DNA of 63,999 bases, taken from positions 1-63,999 of IMG/VR virus record IMGVR_UViG_3300037329_000068; one strand, written 5' to 3'. A program made the position numbers and the translations under genes. Origin of the DNA: a virus. A model generated the notes under the pieces. It had not been told where the DNA came from, ran no database searches, and was given only the letters and a program-made list of their open reading frames with translations. This document shows positions 31,683-39,695 of this stretch, piece by piece; the stretch's first letter is position 1, and each line of letters opens with the position of its first letter.

Positions 31683-34142
31683 ATGAAACCACTTCATTCC
31701 AATAATAAATTGGTGTCTAGTGTCAACAACACGACATCTTTCAAAATGGAAACCTCGGCGGAAACCTTCGAGATTTTCACCAGCAACATTTACGAACACA
31801 AAGCAAGAGCCATTATCCGTGAGCTTTCATGCAATGCTCATGATTCTCATGTTGACGCGGGAAAACGGGACACCCCATTTCGTATTCATTTCCCTACTGT
31901 GTTCGAGCCATGGTTTGAGGTAGAAGATTTTGGTGTGGGTTTGGATGACTATGACATTCGTGGTGAAGAAAAAGTTCTTTACGATGCTGACAGGAATGAA
32001 GTTTCTCGTTATATGGAAGGTGGTATTTACACCACATACTTTGCATCATCCAAACGTGAATCCAACGAGTCTATAGGGCATCTGGGGCTGGGTTCTAAAT
32101 CACCCATGGCTTACACCAAGTCTATGACAGTTGTGGCTAGGAAAGACGGTGTAGAGCGTCACTACGTGTGTTTCATCGGTGAGGGTGGACAACCACAAAC
32201 CACGTTCAACAGCGAACATGAAACAGAGAAAGCCAACGGTGTGAGTGTTCGATTCTCTGTGCCAAGTGACGATTTTGAAGAATTCCGCAGAGAAGCACAA
32301 TTTGTTCTTTCACTGCTTCGTGTGAAGCCAGAAAGCAACATCACCATCGAACCATTTCTCTCAGAACAAGAATGTTCTGAATTGCGTGATGAAGGTACGC
32401 TGATCATTAAAAACACACATCCGTTTGTTCAACATGAAACAGCGGCTGTGTATGCTAACATGGGTGGTGTCGTCTATCCTGTTCGCAATATTGATTTCTA
32501 CTTTTTAGGAAAAACTGTTCTCGTTAATGAAGATGCCTATAACACTGGTGAAGAAGATACACCCATCTATCACACCTTTGATAAGGCTACTGTTTCTTTT
32601 ATTAAAAACGTGACAGAACGTAGTAGTCGTTGCATCATTGTTAATTTTGCTATTGGTGATCTTTCTTTTATGCCTTCTCGTGAGGGTCTATCTCAGGACA
32701 CCACAACAAAACTCAATCTGTACAAAACATTGGTTGGTTCTTTTCATACAAAAGTTGTTGAGCTTAATTCAAAGATAGAAGCATGTAGATCACCACTGGA
32801 AGCAGTCAATAAATTTGGTGAATTTTCATCACCGACTGATATGTTTGCAATGGAGTACAAATACAAAGGCCAGTCCATTTCACAAATCGCGTACAACAAA
32901 GCTTTCAGAGATATTCGTGATCTATTAGATCATGAAGAAGCAGATAAGATTATTTTTCATTACAAAGATTACGTTGGTCGAAACAAATTCACAAGATCAG
33001 CAAATCATACGTGTGTGCGTAGAGAACATTTGTTTAGAAAAACCATATATGACCTTTATGAAATAATGAAAGAAAAAAATCAAGCTTCATTTGATTGCTT
33101 TTACTGCAATGATAAGGGCGATTATAAAAATCTTTCAAAAGCGATTCGATTCTACATCAACCAGAAAGAGGTTAATGGCGAACGTGTTATGTTCTTTTGT
33201 ACTCCTGTAGAATCAGAAGTGTTTAAAAAAGTTCGCGACGTTCTTTACGGCAATGTTCGATATCGCCATATCTCTGAACTTGTTGAAGAAGTCAAGGTTA
33301 TTGAACCAACATTTTTTGATAAAAAAGCTCGGGTTGTATCTGGTGGTAGAAAAGTTTCAAAGAAGAATGAAACAAAGTCAAAACTGATTAGGTGGGATAA
33401 TAAAAAGGACTCTTATATTTCTACCGACAAACAGGTTCTTGTTAAGCTAGATAAGCTGAACCATACCAATTGTGCGTGGGTTGATTATTCTCATAAGGGA
33501 TCAACAAGCAGCGAATACTATTCCATTGAAGTAGGTGGGTCTGTAAAAACGATATCACGATTAAGGCTTGAAAGTATATTAGAAGATTTTAATATCAAGG
33601 TTGTCTTGATTGCCAATAAGAAGAATGATGCTAAAATTGCCCGTTCTGGACTGTCTCACATCAGTGACATGATCAAGTCAGTCTTTGACGCACACTATGA
33701 CACCATCTTGAAAAACCGTGTGTATGAAAATCTACACACACTGTACAAGATTGATGAGAAAGATATTTTTAATAGATTTATTAGGTCTGAATATGGTACA
33801 GAAAAAAAGATTCTCAGTTACCTTTACAAAAGTGACACAGAATACTCTCAACCGATGATTGATTTTGTGATTGACAAAGTAAAAAGGTTTAAGATTGCTA
33901 ATGAATATGAAGAAAATTTCTTTGATAGTCTTTCAAGTTTTGTTAATGCGAAAGAGGTAGATAAGCTGGTAATTGCTAATAGATCGTTTCATGATGATAT
34001 TATTGATGAAATGGAACATATTACAAATTCCATAAAAAGTAGATATCCGCTTCTTTTTGGTGTTGACGAAGACGAATCTCTTGTGTTAGAATATGTCGAG
34101 ATGATCAACGAAAGAAGCAACAAACAAATTAAAGTAGCATAA
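31683..34142 (+). CDS. rIIA: RIIA protector protein
   Basis: 819 residues (T4 RIIA 725). GHKL-ATPase core: RELSCNAHDSH N-box, VEDFGVGLDD G1-box, and GLGSKSPMAYT G2-box, matching T4 RIIA (GLGSKSPFSYT). In T4, rIIA/rIIB protect against RexAB exclusion and affect lysis timing. Followed by rIIB as in T4. Confidence 0.96.
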   Translation: MKPLHSNNKLVSSVNNTTSFKMETSAETFEIFTSNIYEHKARAIIRELSCNAHDSHVDAGKRDTPFRIHFPTVFEPWFEVEDFGVGLDDYDIRGEEKVLYDADRNEVSRYMEGGIYTTYFASSKRESNESIGHLGLGSKSPMAYTKSMTVVARKDGVERHYVCFIGEGGQPQTTFNSEHETEKANGVSVRFSVPSDDFEEFRREAQFVLSLLRVKPESNITIEPFLSEQECSELRDEGTLIIKNTHPFVQHETAAVYANMGGVVYPVRNIDFYFLGKTVLVNEDAYNTGEEDTPIYHTFDKATVSFIKNVTERSSRCIIVNFAIGDLSFMPSREGLSQDTTTKLNLYKTLVGSFHTKVVELNSKIEACRSPLEAVNKFGEFSSPTDMFAMEYKYKGQSISQIAYNKAFRDIRDLLDHEEADKIIFHYKDYVGRNKFTRSANHTCVRREHLFRKTIYDLYEIMKEKNQASFDCFYCNDKGDYKNLSKAIRFYINQKEVNGERVMFFCTPVESEVFKKVRDVLYGNVRYRHISELVEEVKVIEPTFFDKKARVVSGGRKVSKKNETKSKLIRWDNKKDSYISTDKQVLVKLDKLNHTNCAWVDYSHKGSTSSEYYSIEVGGSVKTISRLRLESILEDFNIKVVLIANKKNDAKIARSGLSHISDMIKSVFDAHYDTILKNRVYENLHTLYKIDEKDIFNRFIRSEYGTEKKILSYLYKSDTEYSQPMIDFVIDKVKRFKIANEYEENFFDSLSSFVNAKEVDKLVIANRSFHDDIIDEMEHITNSIKSRYPLLFGVDEDESLVLEYVEMINERSNKQIKVA

Positions 34143-34154
34143 AGGGAAATTAAT

Positions 34155-35210
34155 ATGATGGTACTATTAACACAAGAAGATAGGTTTGAAATTTTTAAGA
34201 CATTCCTTATTAACGGCAACAAAACAAAAACAGCAGAAATGTATTGTGTTAGCGCGAGAACGATTGGTCGTATTGTAAAAGAATATGAAAGCAAAGGCGC
34301 AGATGAAGAATTGCCAACAGTTGTTTTAACTGAGATTGAAAAACTAGGGGCTGAACTTGATAAAGACCTTTCAGATGCTATGGAAAAAGCGATTATTGAA
34401 GAGCTATCAAATCCTGATGCTTCTGATGAAAGTGGTTCTCTCATTGATAATTTTGATTGGAACCTGATTGCAACAGCAAAGTCAATTACGGTTACAAAAA
34501 CCAATAAAGAAAGCTCAGAAACTGACTCGGTAGAACTTGCCAAAGGTAGTGATAATTTTCGGGAAGCATGGGCTATCATTCGTAAAACTGATATGTCTGA
34601 CGAAGACGAGGTTTCTATTGCTTCTGATGAAATCTTTACAATGGCTGATCCAAAGTCTGCTATTGAAAAGTTTAGCCAGGGAAAATTGACGGTTAACGTG
34701 AAAGAAGAGTGTGTTTACTATGACGGAAACCCTATTGATAACAGTCTGACAAGTCGTGTTATTAGCATGGTTACAATGAATGGTATTGAAGGCACACAAA
34801 GTTTGATTAATTTCTTAGAAAAGTTGATGGAAAACCCAAGCTTTCGTGCTGTGAATGAGTTGTATGGATTCTTGCAACATAATGACATTGAAATCAACAA
34901 CGAAGGCAATTTCTACGCATGGAAACGAGTTAACTCAGATTTCACAGATTGTTATTCAGGAACTATGGATAATAGCGTTGGCTCGGAAGTAGAAATGCCT
35001 CGCAATATGGTTAATGAAAATCCTAATGAAACATGCAGTCGTGGGCTTCACGTCGCAGCCAAAAGCTACCTATCAAGTTTTTCCGGTGACGTTGTGATCA
35101 AGTGTGAAGTCAATCCAAAAGACGTGGTAGCAGTTCCTATAGACTATGGAAATGCAAAAATGCGAACTTGTAGGTACAAAGTTGTTGAGGATGTGACCAA
35201 CAAGTTTTGA
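34155..35210 (+). CDS. rIIB: RIIB protector protein
   Basis: 351 residues (T4 312). C-terminal half has the RIIB hallmark: YYDGNPID, NPSFRAVNELYGFL, FYAWKRVNSDFTDC, SGTMDNSVGS, and CSRGLHVAAKSYL. The N-terminus has a helix-turn-helix-like TAEMYCVSARTIGRIVKEYE that is an addition relative to what I recall for T4. ATG 34155 or 34158 may be used. Confidence 0.96.
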   Translation: MMVLLTQEDRFEIFKTFLINGNKTKTAEMYCVSARTIGRIVKEYESKGADEELPTVVLTEIEKLGAELDKDLSDAMEKAIIEELSNPDASDESGSLIDNFDWNLIATAKSITVTKTNKESSETDSVELAKGSDNFREAWAIIRKTDMSDEDEVSIASDEIFTMADPKSAIEKFSQGKLTVNVKEECVYYDGNPIDNSLTSRVISMVTMNGIEGTQSLINFLEKLMENPSFRAVNELYGFLQHNDIEINNEGNFYAWKRVNSDFTDCYSGTMDNSVGSEVEMPRNMVNENPNETCSRGLHVAAKSYLSSFSGDVVIKCEVNPKDVVAVPIDYGNAKMRTCRYKVVEDVTNKF

Positions 35211-35220
35211 TAAATTTGGG

Positions 35221-35239
35221 CGGGGGGTAAAACCCCCCG
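35221..35239 (+). terminator. Hairpin after rIIB
   Basis: CGGGGGG-TAAAA-CCCCCCG; strong stem but no T-run, so possibly a partial terminator or mRNA stabiliser. The next gene starts 16 bases later. Confidence 0.55.
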
Positions 35240-35254
35240 AACAGGAGAAGCGAA

Positions 35255-35443
35255 ATGATTTACTACACAGATGATGGTGTTTTTAGAAATATCAGAACAT
35301 TCCACTTTACACCAACGATATCTTTTATTGAGAATCCAGAAGGGTCTGGAAAGATAAAACAAAAGAGATGGTTGAGGCTTTCTATCATTAAGCAGAAAAT
35401 GATTAATGGAATATGGGTGACAATGGAATTTTTAGACAAATAG
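35255..35443 (+). CDS. Small early protein, unknown
   Basis: 62 residues after ACAGGAGAAGCGAA. Basic, beta-rich. No family recognised. Confidence 0.68.
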   Translation: MIYYTDDGVFRNIRTFHFTPTISFIENPEGSGKIKQKRWLRLSIIKQKMINGIWVTMEFLDK

Positions 35444-35446
35444 CTA

Positions 35447-35490
35447 TTGCATCTAATCACTCGCTATGGGATAATATCCTTGTAGTGAGG
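35447..35490 (+). promoter_or_regulatory. Early promoter, family 1
   Basis: TTGCAT, 17 bases, GATAAT at 35470-35475; right arm TAGTGAGG. Confidence 0.82.
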
Positions 35491-35514
35491 GATTATTCAA
35501 TTAGGAGATTTGAA

Positions 35515-35757
35515 ATGAAACGCAAAAACTTTGAAATTATCAAGAATGGTGTTTATCTTGAAACTAAACACGCATGGAACTCTTCCATACGCGCTATAGA
35601 AGCCGATGTTAACAAGGTAGCACACGAAGAAGATACTGTGTATAACTTAGTTGATGCAGAATCTATTAAAGAAGGTTTCTACATGGTTTCTGGTTATCGT
35701 ATATGGGTTTCTGTTGCGGGAAACACTTTTAAGTATGAAATAAACTTGCTGGGTTAA
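35515..35757 (+). CDS. Small early protein, unknown
   Basis: 80 residues from ATG 35515 behind TTAGGAGATTTGAA. The frame extends upstream to 35413 across the promoter, which is rejected. No recognised family. Confidence 0.72.
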   Translation: MKRKNFEIIKNGVYLETKHAWNSSIRAIEADVNKVAHEEDTVYNLVDAESIKEGFYMVSGYRIWVSVAGNTFKYEINLLG

Positions 35758-35768
35758 AAGACATTTTT

Positions 35769-36095
35769 ATGAAAATTATAACTAACCATCAATATCGTTA
35801 TTTTTTGTACGGATACGAAGTACCAGAGAAAATCAGAAAATGTGAATTTGATTATATGGATGATGAAACATTTTCAGAAGAAAGCTTTATTCTATACAAA
35901 GACGAATACCTTTCTATGAGTAATTTTATCAGAATCGTTGGACCAACGGAAAATTGTAGATTTGCTTATATTGACTATTCTGGCGATTTAAACGGTTGGA
36001 ATGGAATACTAACAGAAACTGGTTTTTCTGGGTTGTTGATAAAAGTTGGTGATCACGGAGACACATACAAGATTGGTCGGTACTGTAGCTTGTAA
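35769..36095 (+). CDS. Early protein, unknown
   Basis: 108 residues, 11 bases after the preceding stop. Acidic, aromatic-rich. No recognised family. Confidence 0.72.
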   Translation: MKIITNHQYRYFLYGYEVPEKIRKCEFDYMDDETFSEESFILYKDEYLSMSNFIRIVGPTENCRFAYIDYSGDLNGWNGILTETGFSGLLIKVGDHGDTYKIGRYCSL

Positions 36096-36133
36096 TTCAG
36101 TCTTCGGTATGAGATAATGGTTTTGTACTGAGG
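36090..36133 (+). promoter_or_regulatory. Early promoter with dyad, family 1
   Basis: TTGTAA, 17 bases, GATAAT at 36113-36118; arms CTTCGGTA and TACTGAGG, 16 apart. Confidence 0.85.
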
Positions 36134-36156
36134 AACTGACCAATTAGGAATCTAAT

Positions 36157-36417
36157 ATGAAAGAATACAGTGAAGCAAAGTTTTTTGAATTGTCTGAGCT
36201 ACTTTACAACAATGACCCTGCGGGGACTTGCTGTTTAGAAAACGAAATGACTGATGAGTATGATGCGGAAGCATACAGAATTCTTTTGTTAAATGATTGT
36301 GACTTTAAAGATAGCAAATCTGTTCTAAATGTCTTTGATGAAATGTTTGATGACAATTACGATAAAGAAGTCATCAATAAAATCTTCCCTACAATCAAAC
36401 GCATAATGATGTCATAA
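36157..36417 (+). CDS. Small acidic early protein, unknown
   Basis: 86 residues behind a family 1 promoter. Contains NNDPAGTCCLENEMTDEYD, a motif I recall from several phage small-protein families of unknown function. Confidence 0.75.
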   Translation: MKEYSEAKFFELSELLYNNDPAGTCCLENEMTDEYDAEAYRILLLNDCDFKDSKSVLNVFDEMFDDNYDKEVINKIFPTIKRIMMS

Positions 36418-36422
36418 AATAA

Positions 36423-36430
36423 TATAAATA
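36423..36430 (+). promoter_or_regulatory. Late promoter TATAAATA
   Basis: Exact octamer followed by GAGA. The transcript would begin near 36436, at the base of a leader hairpin. Confidence 0.85.
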
Positions 36431-36431
36431 G

Positions 36432-36480
36432 AGATAATAACCCATAAAGGGTAATATGTTACCCATAAAAGGTATTATCT
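36432..36480 (+). promoter_or_regulatory. Structured late leader
   Basis: Outer arms AGATAATA and TATTATCT enclose a perfect GGGTAA-TATG-TTACCC hairpin, in the 5' leader of the late gene at 36485, which has no clear Shine-Dalgarno next to its ATG. Confidence 0.6.
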
Positions 36481-36484
36481 CCAA

Positions 36485-36958
36485 ATGAAAACAATTAAAG
36501 ACATCCTTATAGAATCCCGACAAATGGATCGTTTCTCATCTGCAAAACAGAAGGGAAAACGATCTAAATCAGAAGAGCAAGAAGTAGCAAAAGATTCAAA
36601 CATCTTCTTTAAATACCCCTACAAAGGATGGAAGTTTGAATCCACTATTCATGCCGCCGCACAAGAATATGATCGCCGCCCCGATATGAAAGAAGATGAT
36701 TGGAAAGACTTCCACAACAGGGTCTTTGACAAGTTGGAAAAAATGAAACCCATTAGTGGAGCTTTTGTTTTCTTTTCAAAAAAGTATCAACAATCATACA
36801 TAGCCGCAGTTAGTTTTGAAGCCAAATCTGTTCGCATTATAACCGTCTTGCCCAAAGGAAAATCTGATCCCAGACAATCCGATCCTTCAAAACCACCTAC
36901 AATTCGTATGATTATTGAAGGTCAAGAATACGATCTTGAATTAATTGAATGTTCATAA
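36485..36958 (+). CDS. Late protein with capsid-targeting-like N-terminus
   Basis: 157 residues. N-terminus MKTIKDILIESRQ resembles T4 capsid-targeting peptides (MKTYQEFIAE-type) with a possible LIE cleavage. The rest is basic (KQKGKRSKSEE) then alpha/beta. Late promoter and leader hairpin upstream. Candidate internal head protein; function unknown. Confidence 0.72.
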   Translation: MKTIKDILIESRQMDRFSSAKQKGKRSKSEEQEVAKDSNIFFKYPYKGWKFESTIHAAAQEYDRRPDMKEDDWKDFHNRVFDKLEKMKPISGAFVFFSKKYQQSYIAAVSFEAKSVRIITVLPKGKSDPRQSDPSKPPTIRMIIEGQEYDLELIECS

Positions 36959-36978
36959 GCATTCTAAATACAACCGAG

Positions 36979-36986
36979 TATAAATA
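36979..36986 (+). promoter_or_regulatory. Late promoter TATAAATA
   Basis: Exact octamer, 24 bases before ATG 37010. Confidence 0.8.
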
Positions 36987-37009
36987 TATAATGTATAGGA
37001 AATAAAAAT

Positions 37010-37288
37010 ATGAGAAAATTACCAATTTGGGCTAAAAAGCCCAAAAGCAAAAAGAAAGTTATTGCAACACACAAAGGTTGGGTAGTTGAAGATACTGGCG
37101 AAGTATTGAAATGTCTTAAAGGGCTTGATGAAAGGCTAAAAGCTTTATTTGAAGAAATTGCAGAGCTTTCTATTTCAATAGAAAAAAATAAAATAGCAAA
37201 ATTTGAAAGTCAAGAAGTTAGTGAGTTACCAAAACCAAAGACACCTGTTCGGAGAGGCAGACCTAAGAAAAATGCAACTAAACGATAA
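37010..37288 (+). CDS. Late basic protein with AT-hook-like tail
   Basis: 92 residues. N-terminus is Lys-rich (KKPKSKKKVIATHKGWVVE), centre is a coiled-coil-like helix, and the C-terminus RRGRPKK matches the AT-hook core. DNA binding in the head or replisome is inferred. Late promoter upstream. Confidence 0.75.
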   Translation: MRKLPIWAKKPKSKKKVIATHKGWVVEDTGEVLKCLKGLDERLKALFEEIAELSISIEKNKIAKFESQEVSELPKPKTPVRRGRPKKNATKR

Positions 37289-37628
37289 AACTTTTAAATT
37301 GTTTGCTATGAAAGCATATGATAATCCATACTGCATTAGTGAACAAGAATTTGAAGAAGACTTGAAAAAAATTCGAACGATCAAAAAGATGATTTCAAAT
37401 GAAGCATCTGATGAGAGTTCGAATATTCGTCTGTTGGTCAATTACTTTATTTCATTTTACAATGTATTTGAACACAAATCTGCGACAAAGATTCTTTTTC
37501 ATAAGTTGCAACCACACCACAAACCTTATGCTAACTCAATATTGGCTTACCTTTCGCTCCCCGTTGGTGATGGGGGCGTAGTTGAAAGCTTTTATAATCA
37601 AATAGAAAAACAATACATCGGAGTATAA
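37272..37628 (+). CDS. Conserved T4-like phage protein, unknown
   Basis: 118 residues from ATG 37272, overlapping the preceding gene by 17 bases. The pattern FAMKAYDNPYCISEQEFEED then IKKMI and ISFYNVFEH recalls a conserved hypothetical family of T4-like cyanophages. Function unknown. Confidence 0.78.
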   Translation: MQLNDKTFKLFAMKAYDNPYCISEQEFEEDLKKIRTIKKMISNEASDESSNIRLLVNYFISFYNVFEHKSATKILFHKLQPHHKPYANSILAYLSLPVGDGGVVESFYNQIEKQYIGV

Positions 37629-37630
37629 GA

Positions 37631-37795
37631 ATGAAAAATTTTAGAGATTTTGTGAAAGAGAAAAAAGATGCTGATGATCCTTGCTGGAAAAATTACAGGC
37701 AATTTGGGACCAAGAACAAAAATGGAAAAGAAGTACCAAATTGTGTTCCCGAGTCTGATGAAAGTGAAGAAGACGAAGACGAAGACGAGGAATAG
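37631..37795 (+). CDS. Small late protein with CTS-like start
   Basis: 54 residues. Start MKNFRDFVKEKKD resembles a capsid-targeting peptide. The middle DPCWKNYRQFGTKNKNGKEV and PNCVPES is a short domain seen at the ends of many phage structural proteins. Ends in an acidic run. Below usual gene-calling size, but the motif makes it convincing. Confidence 0.75.
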   Translation: MKNFRDFVKEKKDADDPCWKNYRQFGTKNKNGKEVPNCVPESDESEEDEDEDEE

Positions 37796-37805
37796 GAAAT
37801 AAATC

Positions 37806-38135
37806 ATGCAATCTTTTAAAGAATATTTGTTGGGTGGAGAAGAGACTGTTTTTTATGTTCTTGAATCAGACGCTCCCACGAACACCACAGCGGGTGTTGC
37901 AAATCCTGATGCACAACCCCTCACTAAAAGTTCTTTTGCTGGTTATCCATGCTTAGACGTTGACTCAGACACTTATGTGAAGTGTAGTCGCGGCAAAGGG
38001 AAACAACCATACGCTCGTTGGAAGAATTATGTAGGTGATAAAGATTTAGAAGAATTTATTAAGAAGAATTTTAATAAAGAAAAAAAGCTTCTCATAAAAA
38101 ATCGCGATACAGGTTCAATGACGTTTATAAAATAA
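37806..38135 (+). CDS. Late protein, unknown
   Basis: 109 residues. Start MQSFKEYLLGGEE is again CTS-like. The C-terminal part GYPCLDVDSDTYVKCSRGK and FIKKN is a small domain I recall from T4-like virion-associated proteins. Co-transcribed with the genes from 36979. Confidence 0.75.
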   Translation: MQSFKEYLLGGEETVFYVLESDAPTNTTAGVANPDAQPLTKSSFAGYPCLDVDSDTYVKCSRGKGKQPYARWKNYVGDKDLEEFIKKNFNKEKKLLIKNRDTGSMTFIK

Positions 38136-38148
38136 GGAACTGGATATA

Positions 38149-38565
38149 ATGTTTGCACTCATCAAAGCAATTCCACTGATGATGAAGTCTGCAAAGTTTT
38201 GGATAATCGCGGCCCTTGTATCAAGTTTAGTATCTGGTGTCGTATGGGTGGCATACGACTATAGGAAGACGTTACAAGAGCTTGCGATTTCAGAACAACG
38301 TGTTGACAATTTACAAAGTCAGTTATCAGTTGTTAATGAAAGAATTAAAAAAGAACGCGACAGAACACAAAGTCTTCGAAGTGATAATTCAAAAATAACC
38401 TCTCAATACTTATCTAAGATTCGAGAACTTCAAGAACTAAAAGAAAACTATCAGATGCTAAAGGACAAACCCAACGAGGCCGCATTAAAAATCGAATCAT
38501 CGTTTAACACGTTTATGAATGACATGTCATGCATTACAGGCGAAACTTCTCAATGTCCAAAATAA
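38149..38565 (+). CDS. Rz-like inner-membrane spanin
   Basis: 138 residues. One N-terminal transmembrane helix (about 17-35, FWIIAALVSSLVSGVVWVA) followed by a long periplasmic coiled coil (EQRVDNLQSQLSVVNERIK). Its end overlaps the lipoprotein gene below, the classic spanin arrangement. With the o-spanin it fuses inner and outer membranes at lysis. Confidence 0.88.
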   Translation: MFALIKAIPLMMKSAKFWIIAALVSSLVSGVVWVAYDYRKTLQELAISEQRVDNLQSQLSVVNERIKKERDRTQSLRSDNSKITSQYLSKIRELQELKENYQMLKDKPNEAALKIESSFNTFMNDMSCITGETSQCPK

Positions 38566-38906
38566 TTCTATCAGTTATATTTTGTGTTGTTCTTTCGGGT
38601 TGTGCGTCAACACCAGCAGACATCTCATTCAACGAAACATTTTCTCACCCAGAGCTACCGAATCCTGTGCAGCCGTATAATTTTGACTTTTACGTGGTGA
38701 CAGAAGACAATGTAGAAGAATTTATTAATCAGCCAAAAGTTTTTGTTGCTATTGAGTATCAACAAACTCTACAATTCAGACAATTTCTTGAAGATATGAA
38801 ACGATTTATGCTTGAAGCCAATGGTGTGATCTGCTACTATAGGGAGAACTTGAAAGAGCAATTTTGCAAAAACCAACAAAGGTACTTGAATCGTGAAAAA
38901 GATTAA
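38553..38906 (+). CDS. Rz1-like outer-membrane spanin lipoprotein
   Basis: 117 residues from ATG 38553. Signal peptide MSKIILSVIFCVVLSGC with lipobox LSGC (C17 lipidated), then Pro-rich LPNPVQPYN. Overlaps the i-spanin by 13 bases in another frame. Confidence 0.88.
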   Translation: MSKIILSVIFCVVLSGCASTPADISFNETFSHPELPNPVQPYNFDFYVVTEDNVEEFINQPKVFVAIEYQQTLQFRQFLEDMKRFMLEANGVICYYRENLKEQFCKNQQRYLNREKD

Positions 38907-38916
38907 TAAAAATTTT

Positions 38917-38924
38917 TATAAATA
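38917..38924 (+). promoter_or_regulatory. Late promoter TATAAATA
   Basis: Exact octamer followed by GG, 34 bases before ATG 38958. Confidence 0.85.
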
Positions 38925-38957
38925 GGACACACTCCGAAAAACTAAGGATAACGAAGC

Positions 38958-39389
38958 ATGACTTACGTTGATAAAGGACTAACTCTACCGGAAGTATTTA
39001 AAAGAGTTGCAGAAAAAGAAACAATTGAAGAAAAAGCAAAACTGTTGAAATTGTACGAAACAAAAAGCTTGCGTTGGTTTATTGACTCGTTGTATAATCG
39101 TGACTTATCTGATATTGCAATTCCACAATACAAAGTTTCTGTTAATCCATCTGGTATTGCTTTCATGAACATCAACAATTCTATTAGCAGAATTGAAGCA
39201 GCCATCAGTAATAAAGACAAACCACAAATTTTAAATCGTAATTTGACATTGGTTCTAGAGGGAGTCACTTCTGATGAAGCGATTCTTATTGAAAAAATAT
39301 TAAAAGGCGAACGCAGAATTAATGGCGTATCGAAAACGGTTTTTAAGAAGGCATACCCTGAATTTTTTCGTACTGAGGAAGAGGTTTAA
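38958..39389 (+). CDS. Late protein, DUF6433-like
   Basis: 143 residues. Pattern LTLPEVFKRVAEKETIEEKA, KLYETKSLRWFI, GERRINGVSKTVFKKAYP follows a conserved T4-like phage family I associate with DUF6433. Role unknown; late promoter suggests assembly or packaging. Confidence 0.78.
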   Translation: MTYVDKGLTLPEVFKRVAEKETIEEKAKLLKLYETKSLRWFIDSLYNRDLSDIAIPQYKVSVNPSGIAFMNINNSISRIEAAISNKDKPQILNRNLTLVLEGVTSDEAILIEKILKGERRINGVSKTVFKKAYPEFFRTEEEV

Positions 39390-39427
39390 TAATTTAAAGC
39401 GGGCTTGGAAAAAGAAATTTAATTAAA

Positions 39428-39457
39428 ACAAACCCCATTCATCCGTTTGGGGTTTTC
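39428..39457 (+). terminator. Rho-independent terminator
   Basis: AAACCCC/GGGGTTTT stem with an ATTCATCCGTT loop, ending TTTTC. Lies 20 bases before the arfA-like start. Confidence 0.85.
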
Positions 39458-39475
39458 AAAATAGAGACTATTAAA

Positions 39476-39658
39476 ATGTCGTTTCAACATGATAAAGGAA
39501 AAATAAAACACAATGCGTTGGCAGCATTGGTAACATCTAATGCTTTTTTACCAAAGAAAGAAAAAATCAAAAAAGGCAAAGGATCATACAACCGAAACAA
39601 TAAGCACAAATCAGACTACTCACATAATCGCATTTTCAAAATGTTATTTTGTAAGTAG
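39476..39658 (+). CDS. arfA: ArfA-like alternative ribosome-rescue factor
   Basis: 60 residues. It matches E. coli ArfA through HDKGKIKHNALAAL, then the key KKGKGSYNRNNKH block that in ArfA fills the empty mRNA channel and recruits RF2. The C-terminal 15 residues are encoded by a long hairpin whose right arm contains the TAG stop, mirroring the host gene where RNase III cleavage gives a nonstop mRNA. Predicted role: rescuing stalled ribosomes when trans-translation is overwhelmed. Confidence 0.9.
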   Translation: MSFQHDKGKIKHNALAALVTSNAFLPKKEKIKKGKGSYNRNNKHKSDYSHNRIFKMLFCK

Positions 39659-39668
39659 TCTTTTTTTT
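39613..39668 (+). terminator. Terminator hairpin overlapping arfA stop codon
   Basis: AGACTACT (39613-39620) pairs AGTAGTCT (39654-39661); the inner part continues with ACATAAT/ATTTTGT-type pairs and CATTTT/AAAATG, giving about 24 pairs, followed by T8. The stop TAG at 39656-39658 lies in the right arm. Confidence 0.9.
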
Positions 39669-39695
39669 ATTGTAGGACTACACAAAGAGAATCAT

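Noticed and set aside
39540-39695. Upstream extension of the HAD gene back into arfA
   Set aside because: It crosses the arfA terminator and lacks a ribosome site; ATG 39696 has AGAGAATCAT and fits the HAD N-terminus.
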